Source: Sympetrum striolatum
Lineage: Eukaryota; Arthropoda; Insecta; Odonata; Libellulidae
Direction of reading: 5' to 3'
NCBI GenBank assembly: GCA_947579665.1
Contig: OX388345.1
Location: 57,341,454-57,405,453 of the forward strand
Length of the DNA stretch: 64,000 nt
Shown in pieces: positions 1-12,500 of the stretch. The notes beneath the pieces were generated by a model that was not told the origin of the DNA, did no database searches, and saw nothing but the letters and a program-made list of their open reading frames with translations. The stretch's first letter is position 1. Every line of letters starts with the position of its first letter. The translations under genes were made by a program, and so were the position numbers.

Positions 1-3000
1 TCCATATCTCCTTCCAACTATTCTCCCAATAACAGAAGCATATATTCTTTGCTATTGAAATTTTAATAAAAACAACCTAGGTTTTGTTACTGGGTAACAT
101 CATCAAGTGAAATACATAGAAAACCTCGAGTTATTGAAATTTCTTTTTGTGGACTTCACTAAGTGAGTTTTACTTTCTTTGCTTTTGAATTTATCACATA
201 TTCTGTCCAATAATATTTTCTCATATTTTACAGAGAAATTTCATATCCATAATATCCAGACCTCTCTTTTTCAAATGCATCTACACTTATACTTGCTATA
301 TAGCATGATTAATACTTGACAATCCCTGTCATGGCATATTTTGCTGATTTATCTAACCAAACTAGTCTGTTGAGTTATATCTTTACCTCCAGTTTTTACA
401 ACCCTTTGACTCTAAATATTGCTAGATAGACTGATTAACCAGTTGATGCTCATTTTTAAAAATGTATATGCTTATTTTTATTTCATTAATGCAATTATAA
501 ATATAAAATTTTAATTGACAATTACAAAACCTGTTTTATTATTGTCAAGTAAAAGTTATAGAATATATCAGATTCATATACAACTTGCAGTACTTAAGAC
601 ACAATTTTCATATATTTGACTATCAAAAATTACCCAAGTATCCGTAACACTTTCAATATTGCTTGAAGCAAGCACAAAAAGCTGAATGAAGGAATTTCAA
701 ATCATTCATATATATCATCCTCAATAATAAGAATCTACTGATCACCTTATAAGAAAAGTTAATTTTAGTGACATATTTGATAAACTATGTATGATCATCT
801 GCTCTGCGTCATGATATCTGATATGTATGCTGTCCTGCATTATACATGTTATAACTTTGTGTGACAGATTGTCCTGTAAACATTTCCTATATATTAATGT
901 TAAGTAAGAATAAAAATTGTCAGGTATTAATTTTAATTTATCCTTAAATGAGATTAGTTTAATTTTCTTTGGCCCAACTGTAAGTTCATCATTTTGCATT
1001 GCTTATGGCTTTGTTATTTTGGTTTTTTGTTGATTGAAGATTTCTTATAAAAATGTAATACTCAAGACTCTCTCTAATCCGGCACCCTTCCCTTATGTAA
1101 AAGAGAACCATGATGTAACATAAGGAGTGCAAGCATGGAAGAAAAATTAAGTGAAAGTGCAGAGGAGAAGGGTTATTTTTAGACCAGCAGGTGCTAACTA
1201 TATTTATATATAATTCCAAAAACATATATTAATTCATCAAAACCTGAATGACTTTTCTAAAGAAAGTAATAAGTAATCTTCTGTTTATATACTACATTAT
1301 AGGTGCAAGCCTTAGCCTTAAATTAACTTGCCACCTCGTATCACTCGTTCTTGTATATCAAGCTCTACATTACCATGTATATCTTACGTAATATATTAAA
1401 AGCATGTATTTCACTTTATGACTCGAAAACTCGGTCATGACTCTATGGTCTTTTATGCACTCTCAGTAATCAAGCACTCACGATATTCTGGTACCCCTCT
1501 GTGCAAGAAATGGCTGGATTAGCGAGAGGCTAGTGTACATATTTTTGTTTTGAGCTACCATTTGTTCTGACAACCTGAGCTAAATTTTAACCTAAAATTT
1601 TTTGAGAGCCACGTGACAATAATAAAATTGATTGCTCCAGCGATTAGAGCAAAGAAAGGTACTATGTTTCTGTTGTATTACTTCTTGGAAGCTTTTGAGG
1701 ATATGCAAAGACCTATAAAGATCTGAAATGATTCAATAAGAAGGTGCTACCAAAAAAGAGATGTTCTCATAACCAGGAAACATTTATGTACGTGATTCTT
1801 TGAAGAAATTTTTTTCTAAAAATAATGATTTCATTTTTTAATTTACATTTCTTATGTAAAAAAAACAACCATATGTTTTTGTGCAAATTTAATCATTTTT
1901 GTATATTTCATATATTTTTCTATGATGATTATATTATACCAACTGAATAGTAAGGCTACCTCTAACATGAAGAAAACTTAAGCCACAAGTATAATTTTTT
2001 TATAATTAGTGAAATTTACAATAATGTAAGAAATTTCAAGTAAATTATTTCATGTAAGTGTTATTATTACAATTAAAAAACGTGTCTAAAAGCTAGTTTA
2101 AAATCTGGAAATAAATAGAAAGACAAGTATGTACTCTAAAGTTTAAAACCATATAATTTTCATCAAATTAGCTTTAGTTATTATAAACTTTTTCCCAACT
2201 GTTGTTGGCTGGAAAGGGGAGAGCAAAAATTATTTCGAAGTACTGGCAACACTGGTTGACTGCCTGGAGGGGAAGAATGAGGGGAATGGAAGGGAAAACG
2301 CTTCTCATTGGCTGATTAGCCAATTAGAGGCATTTTTCCTTCTACCTCAACTTTCCCTTCCATTCCCCTCATTCTTCCCCTCCATGCAGTTGACCTGTGT
2401 TGCCAGTACTTTGAAATAAATGCAATAATATTTGCTGTCTTTTTATCATCTTTTTTCTCAATACACAATTACACATTAAGCTAAACTTAAGAAAGTAAGT
2501 GAGTAATTTTGGCAATGCTGAAGAGCGACGTGAACTGCTCAGAGGTCAGAGAGAGACTGAGTCCTCCTCAACACCCTCATGTTCCCCTCTACTGTGATTG
2601 GCTAGAAAAGGGAAAGGCACACAAGCGTATTCTGGCTCAGCTGCTAACAATCGAGAAAAAGGGTATAGTTTGTATCTATCATGGTAATGAAAGAAGCAAG
2701 GCTACATACAGTTCTGGTTCGTCAGGAAATTTCCTAACAGTCATTTATTTTTTTCTTTTCGTATTTTTTTACAACACAACCTCCATCTCTTTTGTTGTAT
2801 CTTCGTAGCACTATCTTTAATGGAAGGGAAATATCTCTGGTAATAAAGTAAATTTTCTGAAATGTATTTAATTTTTAGGTATCCTTACCTAAAAATTAAA
2901 ATCCTGCAACCTTGTGGAATTTAGTCTTCTCAGACAGTTCTCCTTTGACTTTCATTGCTAGGACGATTAATGAACATTCTTAAATATTTTTGGAATCTAG

Positions 3001-3521
3001 TATGACAGAATTTTTCATGTTGCTTTTGGCATTGGAAATGAATGGATGAAAAGGAATGATTGTAATATTTAATCAAGTTTGTTTTAAATGGATGAGGAAG
3101 GCTGGAATAACTTTGGATGAATGCAGTGCTTTAACTTACAATTAGTCACCAACTACTACTATTTATTTGATTAGCATGAAGAATTTTATTGGAAGTCTTT
3201 GAAATAATGAAAATATTTGAGGAATTTATGAAAGACTATTTAAGTACAAGCAGTTGTTTGCTAGTTTTGGGATAACCAATGTTGATATGCATGTATTTTT
3301 AATAATTTACATCTCATATGTGCCAAGTATATTCTAATGGCTGTTAATGCCTCTCTGCACAATGAAAGATATTGTACAGTTCCTGATTGTTATTTTCCTA
3401 GTATATCATTGCCATCTTTGTAAAAATCAAATATATTTTTCTTAGGCATAGATATTTTTTTTGTGTATCATAGTTGATTTGAAAATTTATTTCACAAGTA
3501 AAATTCTCTTTTCTATTGCAG
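1..3521. other. Upstream intron or flank of RNF216-like gene
   Basis: No exon could be supported here. Since the first recognised RNF216 exon begins in phase 0 just before RING1, this stretch is probably an intron of the same gene, with the N-terminal exons further upstream. The only structured element seen is the inverted repeat at 2231-2418. The longest open frames (2509-2808 plus; 742-1225 minus) have no recognisable domain and no convincing splice context. Confidence 0.5.
2231..2418. repeat. Long inverted repeat (foldback MITE-like)
   Basis: Two arms of about 68 bp (2231-2298 and 2350-2418) are reverse complements with few mismatches, separated by about 50 bp. The left arm carries GGAGGGGAAGAATGAGGGGA and the right arm its complement. 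Both outer ends read as tatttc(g/a)aagtactggcaac when viewed inward. The loop contains GGCTGATTAGCC, itself a palindrome. No clear target duplication was seen, so the transposon family is unknown. Confidence 0.75.
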
Positions 3522-6500
3522 GTGGCATACTTGGAAAATAAAGAGAAGATCATAGAGTTTCTTGAGGAAAAGAAAGCCAAACGCCAGAGAGTTTATGAAG
3601 AGGTAAAAGTTTGTTTATTATGGGCACATTTACCTATTTTGAAATAATTGCATTTAAGAAGTAAGAAAACCTCATAGTTAGTACCTTATGTTTTTTTCTT
3701 TCCTACAAGAAAAACAATAGTTGAGAATCTGAAGTTTCTCTTGCTGGTTTTTATATATCTCACCTGATAGATGCTGCAAATGGTATGAGAGTTAAGCATT
3801 AATCCTCTCAAAATTTTTCAATATTACCGTATTTCCCAGCTTATAAGACGCACTTTTTTACTCCAAAATATGCTCTAAAATCAGTCTGCGTCTTATGCGC
3901 TGATGCTATGAGGGTATAACTCCATCCTATAATAAGCAAGCCGATTCGCCGGAATAAATGCATACCGTTAAGTATTTTTTTACCGTATCAGGCATTGGAA
4001 ATAGTTCAGTTAATTACAAATTTTTATAATAACACTTTTTTGATTAAGTGGTAAGGAATTCAGTTTTAATGTTTCGATGACAGAACTTCCTTTAAAAAAA
4101 TTCCCAGGTAAATTGGAAATGCCTACAATGTAGCATATTTAGTTTAATCTCGTATGTGGTGCTGATGCAAAACTTAAACACATTGGGCTAATGGAGATGT
4201 CATCCCTATGCTAATACAATGTATCTCTCACGATAAAGATTTTACTGGCACTCAACCTCCTGTAACAAAGTACGAGTTTATTTTGTAAATTCTTACCTGA
4301 AAAATCAAGGTGCGTCTCATAGGCCGGGAAATACAGTACTTATCTTTTTCTATCCTTCAGTTTAGTAATAAGTTCATTCTTTCTCTATATTTCTCATTTC
4401 TTACTGGTACTTATTGTTAAATATTATATTCTAGTGAATAAAACTAATTTCTTATGCATTCTTAAAAATACCATAAGCCCACCAAAACATAAATGATATC
4501 CTGCTTCTGCTCTTTACTTGCTCTCCTCTTCTGATTGTTCTGTGCAAAATTACAATCCAGTTTTACACTTATTCTGCTTGCAGAGTTAGATTATTTATTT
4601 AATTTAATTTAGTTACTCATCATAGATCAGAGAATGGGAAGTCTTAACTCAGGAATTTCATTTTTGTTGTTAGCAGTACAAAAGTACCTCCTTACACATG
4701 TTACTACTCAGTGTTATATTGTTAACATTGATGAAATAAAAAGATATGTTTTGATGCATGTTACTGTTGAGTCATTCCACCAGCCCCAGATGTATAGTTA
4801 TTTTTTAATGACTGGTGGAATCTCAGGAAACACTTTGGTTTCAATTGCTCAATCATCATTCTGTTAATTTTCCTGGCAGTATGCTCAATAAATGTGATGA
4901 TGCAATCCTTTCACAGCGAAAGCATGTTTATAATAAATTTCCATTATACTCTTTAGCTATTTTCCAAAAAGGAATGTAATGACTGTCTAACATACCTATA
5001 AAAAATACGCTGCTCTTTATGGAAAATGAGTCAGAGTTCTGAAGGCCTGCAAGTTGAACTATAAGGTTTTCATTCATATTTGAGCTTGGCCTGGCTGGAA
5101 TAAGGACTGACTTATGGGATAAACCATGCCTATGCCGACCTCCGGATTTTACCTTTTGGTAAAATCAGTAGCCCTATGGCTTCTGCATAGAAAACTCGGC
5201 AAAATACTAAGTTTATAGAAACATTTTTATGAGACTAATTTCTATTATGGAAGCTCTTTTTTTTCTGCCTTAAGCTGTAAATTTATTTAAGAAATGTTAT
5301 CATTAAATTAACTCTAGCTTGCTTTTCTTTTCATGTTTCACAGTCAAAGGAGACAAATAAATTGGTATCTATGCAAATTAATAAATAGTTTCTATTTTTA
5401 TTGTATTTGATGTGTAAGTTTTTATGTGAACATGAAAATAAATATGTCCTAGAATAACATGAAAAATTCCTTGCTATTTGATTGCATTCTTAGACCAGTT
5501 GAGCTATCTTCAAAACGTATGATTATTGCTAGATGTATGAACTTGATAGTATAATAACTATTTATGATTGTATCAATGCACTAGAAAAAACTTTCTGCAT
5601 TGATTCATTCCCTCTCATAATCCCACTCTTGATAATAGTGATAAATGACACATGCAGATCAAATTATAATTATTTCTTTACTGGTATGTTTTCTGTTTTT
5701 TTATCTTTCTTGGTAGTGATCTGCATATATCATTACTTTAAACTTAGTTGCAGTTAGTATTTAAAATTTCATTGTTTATGTACAATTATGGGGTAATTAA
5801 TGCCATTAGATGGCAATGGTAGTTAAAATAAAATATTGAATTTGCTCTGATTCCCGACTTTAATATTTTTTTCAGGCAAAGGCAAACAACGCACTTTCAA
5901 CTTGTGGTTGCTGTTTTGATGATGAGTTTTTGTTTGAGGATATGTCATCTTGCAGTGAAGGGCATTTATTCTGTAAGGATTGCATTAAAAGGCAAGTGGT
6001 TTCAAAGACAAGTTATTTTATACTCAATTGGTTGTATTAAAAACTACCTATTTGGTTATTTTAGTCTTGGAGATGAAAATATCTGTATTTCTTTTTTCTG
6101 AAAACATTTTCCTCAACGTCTTTTTATATTTTATTTGATATATTATTATGTATTTACTTTATATATCTATTTGGTATTTATGGTATGCCTAAAAAGATAA
6201 TTATCTGAAAATCGTTGATAAGAATCTTATTTTTGTTCTTAACTACATATTATCTGTAAAAAATATTGCTACATGAAAAAATTCAATTTTGCTGTTATGA
6301 AAAATCTTTAATTATCTATATAACTTACAACTGAAGAAATTTTAATTATGAATCATTATTTTCATTTTCGTGAATCATGTTCAATTTTTCTGTGAAAAAG
6401 GAGTGAAAAGCAAAAAGAGTCTGATTCTAAGTTTATATTCTTGTTATCTTTCTTTAGAATTACATAAGTATCTCTCAAGTACTTACCGTATTTTAATTTC

Positions 6501-9500
6501 CAGGAAAATTATGTTCCCTACTCACGGTTTCAGCTATAAATAGCAATTTGATAATGACCATGTATCATTAAAGGTAATTGCAATGCTTGCAATGGAAATA
6601 TTACAGTATTTCAATTTATAATCTCAATTGTACATTTATATAACTTCAAAACATATTGATAGAAGTTCAAAATTAATTTACAAAATAACAATTCTATATT
6701 GGAACAGGCTAGGCTTAGATTGACTGATCTTTATGTGATACAATATGGTCTTGGTGTTCGGAGGATGACAACTCTTGTACAGAAATTCCAAATAGAAGCT
6801 GATAGAGTATCAAAAGCATGTAATACAACTTTGACATGTAATGAGTTACATTATGCTTGCATTACTTGTAAAGATGCTGATGAAATTCAATTTTTTGTTA
6901 TGAGAGTTCGTACATATTATTAAGAGAGGCTGATATAAAAGCTGATAAAAACCTGTTTGATACTATGCTGTTAAGTACTAAGAATGAAGAATAATTTTAT
7001 ATTGAGGTCTTATATTTGAGTGAATATGTCAAGAATAATATATTGAATTAATGATTATATGGAATAATGAATATTTATTATAGTGGAATGTTATAATAAC
7101 TGATATTTTTAGTTCTATTTTTTTTCAGGCTTGAATATTTTGAAGTGGGTTTTCCCCAGTCCCTTAAATTTCTTACAGTTGTTTTGTTTTAATTAAAAGT
7201 TGTGGCTTTTATTTTGGATATTAGGGATGGTAATAACCATCATAATGATTCTGATATCTGCTTAGGGATGCATGATACCAGTTAATTGATAGTTCTATGC
7301 ACCAATAGCATATAGAATTTTACTCAAGTACTCCAAAAATTCTCTCTCTGATCTATTTTAATTATGTAGTAGATAGCATTTAATTTTGGGATTTGAAGAA
7401 TTAGTAAATCTCCTCAGTGTTATTCTTGAATTTTGTTTCATTTTTCTGATTTATTTCATCAGTAGAAAATGAGTGAATGATTACAACGATTCCAGTGTTA
7501 GGATCCTCCATTCAAAATTTCAAAAGCAAACCCTTTGCCATGCAGCTGTTCTCTTGACTTATCTTTTAAGGCATGTTTCTCTCTTTAGGGGTGCTGAGGT
7601 GATAATTGGAGATGGAAATTCCCATTTTCCTTGCATGAATGCGGAATGCAAAGAAGAGTTCAGTCTTGCTACTTTACAGGTAATATAATTTTGCATGGTA
7701 TGTAATTTAACTTATAACTTGGAGTGCTATTTCAATATTTCATCACAAATAATTTTATGAATACTATAAACTATCTAACACTTAAATAAATCAATAGCAA
7801 AAACCTCTTCGATAAGAATTTAAGAGATCATTCTTGAGCATCTTTTTTCAATATTCACTTTGATTTTGTTTTTATAAATTCAAAATTTCCCTCAATTCCT
7901 GATACATTTAGGTCACTTGATGGTTATGTTTATGAAAATATGTTTAACATGCTTACTTGATCACCATTTTTACTAAGAAAGTTTTTTGTTGGAATTTTCC
8001 ATATCTACTGTTTTTTCTTCAAATAAAGTTCTGTAAATAAATATAAAACATGTTAAGCATATGAATGGATGGCATATTTATGCATAACTTTGGATGCTAT
8101 CAAAAATTTGCTATATTATGTTGCTGACTACTTTTTGACTTAATGTACACTCCTGGCCAAAATTAACGCAGCACCTCCCTAGCGATCCTTACGGCCGGTG
8201 CTGCGTTAATTTTGGCCAGGACTGTACTCAAAAGCAAATGTTGAACTAATTTTCATTCTATAAAATTTATAGCAAGTTTACTTCCTAACTCAGAAACAAT
8301 AGTGTCAGTATTTCTTCAAATAATAGGCTTTTTTATTTTATTGTAAATTACATTTATTGATCTGTAGGCTGAAGTATTATAGCCATTGATACGTTACACA
8401 AGAAGAGTTGATGAAAAAGTATATTTTGGTGAAGATAATTAGTGGAACTCATAAGATAGTCTTGGAATGAATTGAATACCTTAAATCCTGATGTAGAGGA
8501 AGATTATTAATATACAGTAAAACTTCTACAACAGACCACCTCTATTAAACGACCACCTCCGCAAACGGCCAAGTTTTCAAGGCACCGATTTTTTTCCCTA
8601 TACGCTTAATGTTAAAAATACCTCTCGAACAGACCAGAACATCCCTCTGGTTACGACCGGATTTGAAGTCGTCGTGAAGGCTACTGTACATTTGAAGTTA
8701 TCGAGTTGCATGAAAAAGGAAAATCGGAGAGAAAGTTGGCGGATTTGTTTAACTGTGGAAAAACTCAAATAAACAAAATCATTAAAGAAAAAGTTGATCT
8801 CCGCAAAGAATGGGAAGATTTTAAGTTCAGAGGAGTGAAGAGAATGAGGAAAGAAAAATGTCCAGACTTATATGAAGCATTATTGGAATGGTTTAAAACA
8901 GCACGGTCCAAGAATATCCCAATAAGCGGAGCTCTGATGAAAGAAAAAGCCCTAGAGATCGCAGAGGCCCTTGGAATAAAAGACTTCAACGGATGGCTCG
9001 ACAAGTTTAGAACAAGAAACAACATTGTGTTCCGTGCATTGTGTGGAGAAGCTGCCGATGTAGATGAAAATGTCTGTGATGATTGGCAAACAAGACTTCC
9101 ATTTCTCTTAGCAGGATACGATGACCGTCACATTTTTAATATTGATGAAACTGGTCTCTTTTTCCGTGCTCTCCCAAATAAGAGCATGATGCTCAAGTCG
9201 GCAGACTCCAAAGGGGGGAAACAAGCTAAAGAAAGAATGACTATAGCATTTTGTGTTAGCGCAGCAGGAGAGAAAATGAAACCTTTGATGATTTGGAAAT
9301 CAAAGAATCCACGATGTTTTAAGCGTAAAGACATCACTCAGCTTGGAATTCATTGGAAATCGAACCGCAAAGCTTGGATGACATCTTCAATATTTGAGGA
9401 GTGGTTATTAGAGTTCGATAAGGAAATTGAGAAAGAAGGTAGAAACGTGCTCCTTAATTTAGATAATGCGACTTGTCACAAACATCAAGCTGTGTTAAAG

Positions 9501-12500
9501 AATGTGAAACTGTTGTTTTTGCCGCCAAGTGCGACCTCCAAGCTTCAACCCCTAGACCATGGCGTTATCAAATGGTTCAAGTTAGAATACAGGAGATACG
9601 TTTTGAGATCCATTATTGCAAGAATGGATAAATGTGAAAATGCAACCGACCTGGCCAAAAAGATAACAGTTGCCGACGCCGTGGGATGGACCAAACGCGC
9701 CTGGAAGGACTTAGATGCGGACTTAATCACCAAGTGTTTCGCCAGTTGTGGACTCACTAATTCCGAATTGGAAAAATTAATTTTTTTTTCGATGATTCTG
9801 ATGCTATTGGTGAAATAGAGGAGCTTTCGCAACTGGCGGGGATTGATTATGATCCGGAGTCTCTGGAGTGCTAGGAGAACTTAGAATGCTTTGATAATCT
9901 CAGCGAAAATTGGGAAGACCGCTTAATACAGGATGCTATTGCCCAAGGTAAGAGTGCATATTATTTTTTTTAATCGTTATGCTTAAAATATTTAAAAAAA
10001 TACTAAGACATATTTTATGACTTTTATAGGCGCAAATTCCGAATCTGAAGATGAAAGTTCCCCTGCTGACATCATTCAACAGGCGGTCGAACCTACGATG
10101 ACAGCGCAGCAAGCGTTAAAACAAATGGACTATATGATTTTAAATTTGCAAACAAAAGACAATTCAATAAGTAGTCTATCTTCAGAACTGAAAAATAGAT
10201 GGGAAAAAGAGGTACCTTCTGAAAAATCAAAAAAAAAATGAAACAAATAGAAATTTCGAGAAAGAAAATAAATACGTATTGTAAAAAATAGTACGACTTC
10301 GTTTTTTGTATATAATTAAAATAAAAATAATAAAATTAGATTGTATATTTTTCTTAATTATTACTACTGAATAATTGTTTCTAAATCGATAAAAACGTTT
10401 TAAGCAGCTCCATGTTAATACTTCTCAAAGAGACCAACCCCCCTCAACGACCGATTTTCCTCAGAACGGAGGGTGGTCGCTCCCGAGAAGTTTTACTGTA
10501 GTACTAATTTTGGTTTTTTATTTATTTTTGTTACATTATATTACTTTGCAGGGAATACTCACTCCTTCAGTATTTGGAAAGCTTGTTCAGAGATTGCAAA
10601 TGGAGGAAATAAATGCTGCTGGGATTGAGGGTCTTGAGACTTGTCCTTCTTGTCCCTATTCTACCATTCCAGCTCCTGGGGATAAAATTTTTAAATGTCT
10701 CAATCCAGAGTGCTTGAGAGAAACTTGCAGGTTTGTTCAATTTTTACTGTTGCAATTAGTTCTTGTTATATAGTTCTCCTCAAGTTTTGGTTCATTTCAT
10801 TGTTAGGCTAAGATTTGGGTGTGATTCAAAATTAGTAGTTTTAAAGATGCTCTCCAAAAGTTTAAGCTCAAATCTACTTCATAAAATGGTACACCTAATT
10901 GAGTATGCATGATTCAGATATGTGCCTATTGCTTGAAAGCAAGCTTCCACATTTGTTTTCCACTAAGTGACAAATGGTGTATGCGTCTGTCTGTTTCAAA
11001 ATACACTAACAACTTTTCAAATGCAAAATAAATTGTAAATAATTGTAGCAAACTGTTAAAGATATTTTAAATTATTTTCTTTATCTAAGTTACTCTTTGG
11101 CTATTTTGCCAATATTTTAGCCTATTTTAGCTGGCTTTTCGACTGATATATAGCAAATATATCTTTGCTTGTTTCATTTAACTCCCTCAAGTGTCATGTT
11201 TGCTGCTGCTCTTGAAACCTCCATGTGTATATACTAATTTACTCTTTGATAGCATGAATGCCTTTGATAGAGTGTGGATGTCTAAGAAAGGTTAACTGAA
11301 ATATGTTGGTTCAGTTTATTCAAATTTTTGACCATTAAGAAATAGATATATAGAGAAAAATGATTTTTTATTTTCAATATTACATTCTTTTAATTCTCAT
11401 TGAGCTGGTGAAAATGAGGCTATAGTTGATGGCAAGATAAGTTCCTTGAGATGAAATGTAAATAACGACCAATGATGAGACAATGATATTGCCTGAAGTC
11501 TCTCATTTTATTACAATATTGTGAGGGCAAAAAAATTAAGTAGAGCATCAAAGAGTTGGTGTATGAATACAAGGCAAATCAATAAATATGTAGTAGGTCA
11601 CAGAACATGTAGCTACATCTATTTTTTTAAATCCCTGTCGAAGAAAATTATATATTTTACTACTACTCTGTTTTCTGTAGGAATGAAAAATATCAGCCTG
11701 ATAATAGTAATAGAGTAAATATATACTATTATTTATATTTAAATAAATTATGTTTAATTTAAAAATAATAATTGATGAATAGTAATTTAATGGAGAAAAG
11801 ATTGCCTAGAGCAGGGTTTCCCAAACTTTTTCTATAATGGAACACATGGCTTATTTTTAGGTTAGGTAATTCTACTTGTAAAATTTTGAAAATCATTTAA
11901 TTATAACAAATTATTTATTTAGTAATTATGTTTAAATATAAAACTATAGCATTATAATATAAATATATTGATTTAAATCATTACTTGAAGCAGATAGTAA
12001 AAGATCTTTAAATGTATTGCAGTGTATAGCATCTTTCCAAATTGTTGCGGAACACCTATTCAGGTTCAACGGAACACCGGTGTTCCGGGGAACATCGCTT
12101 GGGAAACCCTGGCCTAGAGTGTTTTAATCAGCCAATTCTTGGATTTTACCCTTGATAATGGCATAAAAATGAATGTATGCTAAGAATGTTCCTTGTGTGG
12201 ATGATGCAGGAATTCTTATTTGGTCACCGCTTTGAAGTATATATATTTGCTTTAATACAGAGGTTATATTTTTTTTGTTCTAATGAACCCTAATCAGATT
12301 AGATGGATTTATTGTATTGAATTATTTTGATTGTTAGAGTTATATTTTACAGAGATCTTTTTTTTTTAAACTGTTTTAAGTCCAGTTAGCGAGCACAGTT
12401 TTCATGTTCATTACTTTCAGAGAATGCAAAGAACAAAGTCACATTCCACTTAGATGTGAAGAGGTTGAAAGAAATAGTCAAGTGAAGGCCAGAACTTATA

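Noticed and set aside
2509..2808. 99-codon plus-strand frame upstream of RNF216
   Set aside because: Does not match the RNF216 N-terminal region. Its 5' part resembles the G/C-rich repeat sequence nearby and its 3' part is AT-rich noise.
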